From Paralvinella palmiformis (taxonomy: Eukaryota; Annelida; Polychaeta; Terebellida; Alvinellidae): a DNA stretch of 64,000 nucleotides. Position 1 is the first letter of the stretch. Every line of letters starts with the position of its first letter. Where the stretch lies: assembly GCA_025642065.1 (NCBI GenBank), contig JAODUP010000577.1, positions 235,001 through 299,000 of the forward strand, in the 5' to 3' direction. Below the pieces are notes generated by a model. It did not search any database. It was not told where the DNA came from and was given only the letters and a program-made list of their open reading frames with translations. Shown here in pieces: positions 54,340 to 64,000 of the stretch. The position numbers were made by a program, and so were the translations under genes.

Positions 54340-54756
54340 AAGTAATAGTAGTAGTAATAGTAGTAATAGTAATAGTAGTAGTAGTAGTTGTTGTTGTTGT
54401 TGTAGTATGAGTTACTATGGACTACTTCACGAAGAAGAGATAGAGTCTGACCTTGATGAATGATGACTCAATTCAAAACTCGCCATTTGTTCTCTGGATC
54501 TTCTCCCGTATCACTCCACTCAACAAGCAGATTGTTATTGCCTCAATAATCGACGAACATCACGTTTCTATAGACTAACACTTTAATCTCTTATTACGGT
54601 TACGAACTTTGTCACTGACACCATTATATTCTGACGTAGATTTCGGCGTAATCTTCAGGTTCCCAAAGGGTATGCCATTTCTAGAGGTGAGCTATCGGAG
54701 TACAAACAGAACTATGAATTTTTGCAGTGGTATTTTTCGGCAACTTTTGTGTATAC
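53266..54756. other. Intergenic with microsatellites
   Basis: TG/GC run 53695-53765; TGAG and CAGT runs 54021-54235; ATT/AGT/TTG runs 54261-54402. No gene recognised. Confidence 0.5.
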
Positions 54757-54902
54757 ATGGAAGGCTACATGGGCCGAGCGACCTCCAAACGTAGTGAAGC
54801 GAAGTCATGGATGAAACACCCTTCAGATGTGCCCACACCGAGATTCGAACTCGGTTGGTATTGATCTTTAGTTCAACACGCTACCAGTTAGACCACGGAT
54901 GC
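54757..54902 (-). mobile_element. SINE, head A with partial body (inverted), part of a dimer
   Basis: Reverse complement holds AAGGCTACATGGGCCGAGCG, GATGAAACACCC, GAGATTCGAACTCGG and GACCACGGATGC. Truncated before the 3' tail. A head B unit abuts its 5' end. Confidence 0.72.
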
Positions 54903-54996
54903 ATAGCCACCTGCTGACATAGTCAGGCTGGGATTTGAATCCAGGCGTTATAGATCTGTGGTCAAGCGTTGTACCTGTTTGGCCATGAAGGTGCCC
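54903..54996 (-). mobile_element. SINE head B unit joined to head A element
   Basis: Reverse complement holds CTGACATAGTCAGGCTGGG, TTTGAATCCAGGCG, and GGCCATGAAGGTGCC. Only the tRNA-like head B is present, in the same orientation and directly upstream of the head A element, making a head-B/head-A dimer. Confidence 0.68.
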
Positions 54997-55120
54997 TTTC
55001 CATGATAGAGCGGCAATACTTCTTATTGTCCTTGTTAATTGAAGATCTATGGCCTTTTTCATCCTTTGTAACATGATATGATAATGAAGCTGTTTATCAT
55101 ATAATTACCGATGATAAAGA

Positions 55121-55317
55121 TTGATGGTTGATGTTTTATGGCCACCTTTGTGCACAGGGTAGGCTAAATGGGCCGAGCGACCTCCAAAGGTAGTCAAGGC
55201 GAAGTCAAAGATGAAACCCCCCCCCCGCCCCCCAAGATACGCCCACGCCGAGATTCGAACTCGGGTGATTGTGATCTGTAGTCCAACGCCCTACCAACTA
55301 GATCACGGAGGTGCCCT
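55121..55317 (-). mobile_element. tRNA-derived SINE, head A (inverted)
   Basis: Full length on the minus strand, with a poly-C expansion inside (near 55217-55231). Words: TTTTATGGCCACCTTTGTGC, GGTAGGCTAAATGGGCCGAG, GAGATTCGAACTCGGG, GATCACGGAGGTGCC. Confidence 0.8.
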
Positions 55318-55505
55318 TACCAATGATAAAGATGCATTCTACTTTCTAGCACCTTGCCGAATTGTAAATGTCAAGGACAAACGTCTGATTGACTTGAGCA
55401 TGGGCAAGGGTAACGAACATACGCAGTAGAAGTTGTTGTTATTGATTGCTTACTTATTTCTCTGTTCTTGACTAGCTATTATTATTATTATTAATTGTAC
55501 CGTTG

Positions 55506-55541
<36 letters not shown>

Positions 55542-56194
55542 GCTCGTATGTTTTATTTATTTGTTTGTTTGTTACTAATGCGATTTCATTATCTTCGTAT
55601 TTTTTTACAGATTCAGTGTATTATCAACAAAATGAAATAAAAATGGAATTATGTCGCTTTGATTCATATCACTTATGCCGAAAATAGCGAATGCCCCAAA
55701 CACTAAGCAATAGTCGATCTTGTGGTATTTAGTGAAGCCTGTACTTATCTCGCCAGTTTTCTCCATTCAGTGTTGTGTGAGTTAAAGTCAAAGAGCTGAT
55801 TAATTTAATTTCTAAAATAATTTAATAAAACAAAATATAGATAAGACATGAATGAGAAAAAAACGCCGCAGAATATGGTGATGGGTCGCTTTGATTAGCT
55901 TCTAATATCACAACACAGAGGTCAGGAAACACAGAACCACGCAGAAAACACATAAACACGCGCGTACACACACACACACACAAACCCACGTACACATACA
56001 TGAAGGTACTCGGGCGTAGAAATATAGCTGTAAATACAGGAAATTTAGGATATTCAGGAAAACGAACAGTGGGCAACATCAGTCAGACAGACAGACAGAC
56101 AGACAGACAGATGAACAATTATACATGTAGACAGGTTGGTGAATTTACATTCGCCACACACGAAATGTTTGTGTATGAGGGAGCCTGCGCTTCC

Positions 56195-56236
<42 letters not shown>

Positions 56237-57019
56237 GAGAGAGAGAGAGATCATTATTCAATTAAGAGACTCTTACAAGAAAACAGATGACATCAACAAT
56301 AAAAAACAATAACAATTACTATCAGTACAGATGAGCTAGAGAGAAAGAGTCAATATCATATAATGTACAGAATATCATTGGCTAGTTGTAGCTTCTTATC
56401 CAGATATTATATTAATGTTTTCGCCCATTATCGCTCATATATTAGAAAATGACCACCGAATCGCCTCACCCCCTCCGTCCCTCAATTCACGATCCCGACC
56501 AGTCGATCCCCGGAACAGATATCTCGCCGTTCTCAGTGTTCTATGTTCCGATCTGATACGGCAATGTTCGCGCTTAGGTAAACCATAGCCACTTTGATGT
56601 CCGGACTGGTAGTCGTCAGCTGTCTGGCTCGAGTTTGGCGCGGGCCGAATCCTGCCAGCACCGATCTGGACTTGTTCTGGATGTGGGCGCTAGTTAGCCG
56701 AGTACTCGCAACCTCTGACCGGAAACTGGCATGAAAAATTAACGGGTCAAGTGCTGTCTATTAGCACGTCAATACCGGAACCTGGAGTCTAACCGCAGCC
56801 AGATTGAAGGCGACCTTGAGCGCGGATCCGGATTCAGCTAAGATGGGTGAATTATTTCAAGTTTTGTTTGTTATTGTTCGATCTGTCTTGGCCAAAAGAT
56901 GCACTGCTTAAATAAAGATAATTATTATAAGTAATTAATAATATGATGTTTCGCTGTTGTTTAGAAAAGTCATATTAGTACGTTGATTTTACCATAATTT
57001 GAACGGTCTATGTACGTCT

Positions 57020-57070
<51 letters not shown>

Positions 57071-58383
57071 GGGGGGGGGGATTTAGGATAATAACTCTGA
57101 ATGATTGCTTTGGGATAATGCAGTTTAAGGCTCTTGTTAAAAGCAGATTGGAGTTGCAAAACACAAACAGAGAGAGACAGAGATAGAGAGAGAGACAGAG
57201 AGATGGACAGAGAGACAGACATACGGACATACTTACATACATACAGACAGACAGAAAGAAAGAAAGACAGACAGACACACAGAAAACTAAAAAGGACCGC
57301 ATTATTTAGCAGACACCTGATATATTACGCAGTTAGGATAAAAATTCCACAGAGCCACAATTTGTAGATGTTCCTCGAGTTTGTTCCCCGGTCCGCCACT
57401 TGACATAAATCGTTCATGAATAAACAGAAGAGTTTAATTTTAGACCGTGGCAATATTCAGCCGGCTAGTGCTGTTTATTGTCAAGCTAACCCCGTGTGCT
57501 TCCTCCTGCTTCCGGTTCCGGTATCCGTGTGTGTGTGTGTGTGTGTGTGTGATATCAAAAACAAATCTCCAGAAGTGGTTCGGACCTCTGACGATCTGAC
57601 AGTCACCATCATTGACAGTTGAGGGACGAGAGGGATAATGTTACAGGCAGCAGTATGGATTAGATCAAATGTTGCCGTTTTATTCTGTCCGAAATAAACA
57701 CGACACTCCCAGCGAGGATCAGCCGGAACTTTTACAGCCAACTGAAGAGCCTTTATAACAAGACAAACACACAAAAATAAAAACACTTCGAAATCAATCG
57801 TTTATACAAACATTATCCCTTCTGAGGAGGCGAGCTTCAAATCATGACCTAGCTAAAGGCTAAAGGGTGTCTCATCAAGGGTGAGGTAGTCCACTCAGCA
57901 CTTCTAGTTCACACAAAATAGCGAGAAAATATTAAGAATCGGATATACAACGACATCAAGATTTGTTGAAAAGTTTTAGCTTCATTTTGGTTTAATTGTT
58001 ATTTTTGTCGTTGTTGTTATTGTTGTTGGTTTTAAGTATATTACACTTTACTTATTGCCGAAGTCCTCGTTCGTTTTGCGCTCTCTTCTCGTCGTCTGGT
58101 CTCGACCTATACACATACAATTCCAGGTTATCATCAACTCGCCGTGTGTATATTGGGCACGATACGTGAATGGTCCAGGGTGATTCATCTGATCCAATCA
58201 AAACGGCCACCAGATGGTTGTTGGAATCAAACCATGATACCTTCAATTTTGTGCTCTGGGATACCAGCCCACTAACAACTCAGCTGGTTTAATATCTGTA
58301 CCACCTCCGGTTCATGGGGTCACTAGGATTTCGCTAAGACAAAGGGTCAAAATCTCTCTTTCGGCTTCCCAACCAACGAGGGG
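55318..58383. other. Intergenic, nothing recognised as a gene
   Basis: ATT 55508-55541; ACAG 56079-56111; CA/GA 56199-56251; GC-elevated block 56440-56840; C-run/CT/AT/G-run 57020-57080; GACA-rich 57160-57270; GT 57529-57551. Frames are microsatellite products or lack domains. Confidence 0.45.
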
Positions 58384-58563
58384 CGGTGCCTCCGTGGTCT
58401 AGTTTGTAGCCCGTTGGACCACATATCACTACCACCTGGGTTCGAATCTCGGCATATCCGAAGGGTGTTTCATCTTTGACTTCGCCTCTTTAACTTTGGA
58501 GGTCGCTCGGGCCATTTAGCTTACCATGTGCTCAAACGTGGCCGTAAAACATCGATCATCATT
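58384..58563 (+). mobile_element. tRNA-derived SINE, head A
   Basis: GGTGCCTCCGTGGTCTAG head, B-box GGGTTCGAATCTCGGC, a small deletion after the B-box, then GGGTGTTTCATCTTTGACTT, GGAGGTCGCTCGG, CGTGGCCGTAAAACATCGAT. Confidence 0.8.
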
Positions 58564-58655
58564 CCAACCAACGAGTACACTTAATCAACTTAAGGCAACA
58601 CTGATTATACATTACAATAATTTATTTTTGTCAAGCATTATACAACCGTCATCAC

Positions 58656-58659
<4 letters not shown>

Positions 58660-58745
<86 letters not shown>
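58660..58745. repeat. AT microsatellite
   Basis: AT dinucleotides with a short CACAT interruption. Confidence 0.95.
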
Positions 58746-58749
<4 letters not shown>

Positions 58750-61700
58750 GTTGTTTTTACTCAGATGACCTAGTCACCAGACACACAGCGCAAATTGCAT
58801 GAGACTAGTTCAAGAACTGCAATGAGAAGCGCGAAAACAACAAAATACATTGGAGTTGTACAATTGTTTCATAATTAAAACAACTGTTACTGAGCCATTA
58901 CAAGTGAACTTGATAGATGAACAAATGAAGCGAGGGATGAGAGGAACAAAACTAGGAAGTGAGAATTACAGTTTACAGTTTATGTTCTGTATTGTTTTAC
59001 AGGTGTACCGCTTAGGCGTTTTGCGGTTTTGTCCATTCTTCCACCGAAGACCCCCCTCTCTCCGCGGCAACAACACGCGCTAACGCGTGGCCTCGTCACG
59101 AGCGAGCTGCCAGGCACGGCTAATTGCGCCATCACCTTGCCGTCGAGTGGGGTTCTTCTGAGATTGACGTCGAAACGGAAGTTATACTTACGCACGGACC
59201 ACGCACGCACCTGTAATGACGATGGTGATCTTTTGCATCATGCCCATAAGGATACAAAAAAGGATCCTTTCGGAAGAATGATTTTAATCCTTTTTTCATC
59301 TTTCTTCTTTTCTTCTTCCATCGTTGTGCGGAAATTCTTCCTTTCTCGCGGCATTGAAAGGATCTATATTGTATCTCTGAACTCGTAACCCGGTGCATAA
59401 TTCCAAAAAGTGACCAAGAAATATGGCGGCTATTCCGGATTTCTCTGGATCACAGTTATTGTGTTAAGTGTTGGCAGCAGATGGTGTTACGTCAGATGTC
59501 TGTGATCTGACAATGTAACGCTGTCGGCTAACAGCGGGTACTTGTTGTAGATTGGGACGATTGTATTTGTAGTTGCAGCTCCGAATGATTTTGTTTGGGA
59601 TAATATGGGTTCCGGCTAATGATTGCTCGAGTGCATATTAAAGTCAAAATACACACTCTCGCACACACGCACACGCGCACACAGACCAACGATGATTGAA
59701 ATCAAATATTTTATATCAAATGATATTTAATAATTGATTAGACCTCTCGACATATCTAACCTTTGACCCAATGATGCCTTGATGGCGGTGTTAACTGTTA
59801 TCATCATATTATCATATTTAATAATTCATGAAACACAGACCAGCAATATTATATATATCCTAACAGCATAACTGGGTCAGATAAAATCAAATGACATTCA
59901 GTTGTTATCAGGGAACATATTTTGACAAACACCTTAGGTTACACCAATACACAGCTGGTTCATTATGACCACTGCCATTTCGACCCAGACTACATTCGTG
60001 CACAATGGCACCCATTTCGACGCGACTTTAATTTTTATTCTTCAACTTCCACAGGAGTATGGAGCTCAATTCCACGCCACACACGTCATTCATACCCATT
60101 ATCGTTTTGCATTACCTAGTTTCTAACACTAGGGAAAAGTGAATCGAAACTGTGGGACCCAAGTTAACGCAGAACAAAGTAACGACGGCCTGTGAAGTAA
60201 TGGCCTCTACCCATAACATCGGTTCAAAACTGTGAACAAATACACAAACAAACAAACAGCCAGACAAACAAACAAACAGACATACTAGTGTGCAACCAGC
60301 AAGTGATAATATCAACTAATTGGCAATAATCGTAATAATTGGCTCTTCCAAAACGAGGTTTGATCAGGTGACTCCTTTATGTTAATTACAATTTATTTAT
60401 CGTTGTTTGGATGGTCAGGAGCAATTTCTATCTTTTCACCAGTTCATCGGTAGCTCGGTAATGGCAAGAATATAATTCACCTATGATATATGAATTATTG
60501 ATGAAAAAAAGCCAACTAATCAGTATTTTGGTGCGATTGCTGCGGCTAGCCACAAACGTTGGACCAAAAACGTCCGAACGAAGGCATTCTAATTTCAAGA
60601 ATACCATCTTATTGTTGTCATAAGTGGGTCAACCGTTGATTGAATGTGTTATGCTATTAGAATTACATATTTGCTTTCATTTGTGATTCTAATGAGCATT
60701 TCCAATGATAGATATAATCGTTAAAAAGGCGGAAAAATAACACAACAGGAAGTAAGAGTTGTACTATTTACAGGCATTCAGTCTGAATGAATTATAATAT
60801 TGTTCGATAACTCGCAGTGTCAACTAGTATCAGTTGTTGGCTGTACAGATGAACGATTGGACATACGTACATACAGACAGACAGACAGACATATAGGCAG
60901 GCAGGCAGGCAGGCAGGCAGTTCGGTGCTGTACAGGACTGCCCCACTGTTACACTGTGGTGCCCATATCACAAGGTGACACAAACGCTCAACCTTCAATC
61001 GACCTTGGAATAATGTCTAACAATATGCGAACAGATCATTATTCTGTCATTATATACAACGATTAGCTATGTACAGATAGACAAACCGTGAACGTCCACT
61101 CGCAGCCATCACTCACTCCAACAAACCATTGCCATCTGGCCATCCTTACTCCATTACCGTTTGGCAAGTCCGACGCTACCTGCATATTGGCTGGTACTTC
61201 CCAGTAACGTCACCGATGACGTCAAAGTTCACGTGCCACATCACTCGGATAACGCGGAGCCATATATCTGACTTTCCAGTAACTAACTGCAATTCGCCGG
61301 CCGTGGGACTGCCTCCTGCGTGATTCGTGCACACGTAGTTTGGAAGCCAACAGCTGGATTCCTATAATACGAGATGGTTCGGTGTTTCTTAGCCTTTCCC
61401 TAGGTCACAGACTCCCTTGAGATCGTGATAAAGGTATCAGATCCGACAGGAAAAATCTTAACACACGGAAACACAACATAATGCCTCCGCGGAACAATAC
61501 GCAATTTAGCTTCCGAAGGAACGGTCACGATCTTTTCAAAACACGGAGAAGAAGAGACTATAATTATCCGTAAAAAATCCCACTTTTTGCATCTTGTTCG
61601 TGCACGCTGAGCACAAATTAAAACCTGGGTGTCATTGCGAGCAATTAGCCTAAGTATTTGAATTTGGTGTCATTTGTACATCAGTGATTGCTTATCAGCG

Positions 61701-62788
61701 CATTACTAACTTGGTGATATTAAAAAAAGTCCCCGTAGAGTTTGCTGGATGGAGACAACTGATAAAAGTGACTTATGTATTAATCCATTCTCGATATTCC
61801 TAATGAGTAGAGAAAGTAGGGATGCTCGGATGCAATTTATCCGAACACCAGTAACTTGTAATGCTATAGTAAAAGAACACCCGCTCTTGACTATACTTCG
61901 CAATTTAGCCCAGATGCTCTATATGACACTGGCACAGTTGTACATAGACTTGTTTCTTGCACTGCTGAAGTTAAGCGGGAAAAATCTTTTGTAGTTCTGC
62001 AATTAAGCACAACCGCGATCTCTTGCAATGCTGCAGTTAGGCAAAATCCCTATCGGTTGTAGTTCTACAGCAAAGCACCCCCCCCCCCCATTGATTGTAC
62101 TGCTGCAGGGGGCCCCGGTAAAGTACATAGCCGTAGGCCGAGTGTACTAGCCGTTTGGTTGTCTACACGAAAACTATCAGTTCACCACCAAACAACAAAC
62201 AAGCCACGATATATATTCAGGCTGCGTACTGCCTCTCATGATGCGACTCCCTACAAGCTCGCCCGCCCACTAAAGGCACCCAATATCCTACCACCCGAAG
62301 CCCACCCACCATCGATAGACCACCCACAACCCGTCAATCGCCTAACAACACCAGTCAACCTTCACCCGCAACCGCATTCGCTATCAGCACCACCAACCCG
62401 GCGGCAACCTTCCCAAGCAACGACAACAACAACAGCAACAATGCAGTATTTCTAAGGCAGTTACTAGTATATACCGATCCAATATGCTACACGCTGCTCG
62501 CTGAGTGAGCAGTCTGTATGTCGACAGACAACTCGCTATACGAGCCACCAGTGGAAATGTCAGAAATCGGCAGTTAACACAAAAACATCTCTTCAGGATC
62601 ATTATCCCAATCGGTGGATCCAGGTTTGTTTACGAGGCGCCACCGAGCAATGACGCGATGCCGGAATCACCGAATACAGAGTGATCCCACCACCACCACC
62701 ACCCACCACCCACCCGCACACCCACCCGACGACGTTCCAACGTCGTCGTATTGACAGTCGTGACGTCATGTCCTAGTCCTCGTCATCG
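58746..62788. other. Intergenic; 3' flank of LRR gene
   Basis: Mostly unique sequence. GC-elevated blocks at 59030-59210 and 61120-61330; the latter has TGACGTCA at 61217-61224. GGCA/ACAG simple sequence lies at 60870-60920. The last few hundred bases should be 3' UTR of the minus-strand LRR gene, but I found no AATAAA on the minus strand close to its stop. Another TGACGTCA lies at 62761-62768. Confidence 0.4.
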
Positions 62789-64000
62789 TCAGTCGCCGGT
62801 GTTGGCCAGCTGTGTGGTGACCTTCTCCAGGAGACTAGTCCGTCGTCCGGGCACCAAGCAGCTGAGTCGCCGCTGGTGGCGTCCCCGGCTGCCGCACTGG
62901 CCGCGTATCCAGACACCGCGTGACGTCAGCGCGTTGATCCAGGATACGTTGCACCTGCACGAACGGAGCGGCGCGACGAAGATGTTGAGCCGTGAGATGT
63001 CGGCGTCCGGATCGAAAAGTCGCTCTGAAAGACTGTCGAAGTGTCCGGTCGTGTTGAAGACCGTCATGAAGCGAAGACCAGAGAGCGGGGAAAATAGCCC
63101 GCGGGGAAGACGCTCCGTGTCCGCGTCGCCGACGCTCAGCATTTTTAACTTCCGTAGTCCCTTAAAAATCTTTGGATTGAGTCCTTCCACGTAGATTATA
63201 TCCATGGAAAGGTAGCGCAGCTTTCGGATCACCTTGAACGTCTTTCTGTCCAAGTTCCGGATCGGGTTCATCTCGATTTTCAGATGGCGCAGTTTCCTCA
63301 GTCCCCTGAACGTCGTTCGGGAGAGGTTATGGAGCTGGTTGCCCTGGAGCTCGAGCCATTTCAGACCGGAGAGATCCTGGAACGTGTCGGCAGGGAGCTC
63401 GTGGATGAGGTTCTTGGACAGATCGAGGCTGGCGAGTCTCCTGAGTCCGCGGAAGACGCCCATCGGGATGCGTGCGAGGTCGTTGGACATCAGCTTGAGG
63501 TGCTCGAGCTTGTGGAGGCCATAGAAGGCGTCGGGATCGATATGGTGGATGTGATTCTCGTAGAGATAGAGCTCCCGGAGCTCGGTGTTGTTGATGAACG
63601 TCCGCGCGTCGAGATGCGTGATGTTGTTCCTCTCGAGGCGAAGGGAGCGGAGCTCGGACAGCGGCGAAGATGCTGTCCACGGGCACCGAGGGCAGCCCGT
63701 TCTCCTTCAACGACAGCGACTCCAGAAGGCGTTCCAGGCCGCGGAAAGCGTCGACGGCAATGGCGTCGTCGTCAAGCCAGTTGTCGCCGAGATCCAGAGA
63801 CCGCGTCCGGATATGGACGAAGGCGTCGGGCGGGATCCGGGTGATGTTTCGGGCCGCCATCAGCAGCCCGCCGTAGATGGTGTCCGTCTGACGGAAGCTG
63901 GGAACGCCCTCGGAGAACCCGCGACAGTCGACCTGGATGTCAGCTCGCCGATGCCTCCCCCCAAAGCCCGCCCACCTGCACCTGCACTGGGAACTCGGAC
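62789..64000 (-). CDS. Secreted-type LRR protein, partial, one frameshift
   Basis: Minus-strand coding sequence running off the right edge. Read from the edge: an LRRNT cap (QCRCRWAG, then ADIQVDCRGFSEGVPSF), about ten 24-residue leucine-rich repeats of the LxxLxLxxNxIxxIPxxxF type (for example HLKLMSNDLARIP and SLDLSKNLIHELP), and an LRRCT cap (RSCRCNVSWINAL and two later cysteines), then TGA at 62789-62791. No transmembrane helix follows, so I infer an extracellular binding protein. The frame changes at 63662, between IFAA and LSELRSL. About 400 residues are visible; the start and any signal peptide lie outside. Such proteins are often named slit-like, acid-labile-subunit-like or luciferase non-catalytic-subunit-like, and I cannot choose among these. 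Long plus-strand frames over it are shadows. Confidence 0.85.

Noticed and set aside
62159..62455. 98-residue Pro/Thr-rich plus-strand frame
   Set aside because: Low complexity, ends in an ACA repeat, no splice context; lies in the likely 3' UTR or flank of the minus-strand LRR gene.
62751..63844. Plus-strand frames of 147 and 186 residues opposite the LRR gene
   Set aside because: Antisense shadows caused by high GC and regular LRR codons; no domains, while the minus strand gives clear LRRs.

Overview
This is a window of animal nuclear DNA. Genes are split by GT-AG introns, the background is AT-rich with CpG-rich patches, microsatellites are very dense, and tRNA-derived SINEs are scattered throughout. 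No ribosome-binding sites, operons or long open frames of bacterial type are present. The SINE content and the SUEL-lectin/CUB/sushi and LRR gene families fit an invertebrate, most likely a spiralian such as a mollusc, but the species cannot be named from sequence alone.

Two protein-coding genes are well supported. The first is on the plus strand (about 2.2-38.7 kb). It has eight coding exons whose splice phases all agree and sum to exactly 1518 coding bases (505 residues). It encodes a single-pass membrane protein: signal peptide, SUEL/rhamnose-binding lectin domain, CUB-like domain, one sushi (CCP) domain, short stalk, transmembrane helix, and a 154-residue cytoplasmic tail with 13 tyrosines, a PPxY motif, a YxxP motif and a YxxL-type motif. 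Exon 1 is separated from exon 2 by a 28.8 kb intron holding repeats and many GC-elevated noncoding blocks. The second gene is on the minus strand at the right edge (62,789 to beyond 64,000). It encodes a secreted-type leucine-rich-repeat protein with LRRNT cap, about ten LRRs and LRRCT cap, and its frame is broken once at 63,662. The two genes point toward each other across about 24 kb of repeat-rich intergenic DNA.

Layout: 1-2.1 kb upstream sequence; 2.2-2.3 kb exon 1; 2.3-31.1 kb intron 1 (tandem duplication beside exon 1, inverted-repeat elements at 4.5 and 28.5 kb, microsatellites, CpG-rich islands); 31.1-37.8 kb exons 2-8; 37.8-38.7 kb 3' UTR; 38.7-62.8 kb intergenic DNA with SINEs, a hierarchical 24/137-bp minisatellite (50.4-51.1 kb), a 52-bp minisatellite (52.1-52.8 kb) and one weak minus-strand ORF (47.8-48.2 kb); 62.8-64.0 kb LRR gene.

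The most interesting items are the lectin-CUB-sushi receptor with its signalling-type tail, the inverted SINE pair just upstream of its last exon, a SINE family with two tRNA-like heads on one body (including a dimer), the two minisatellites, and an apparent excess of perfect TGACGTCA palindromes.
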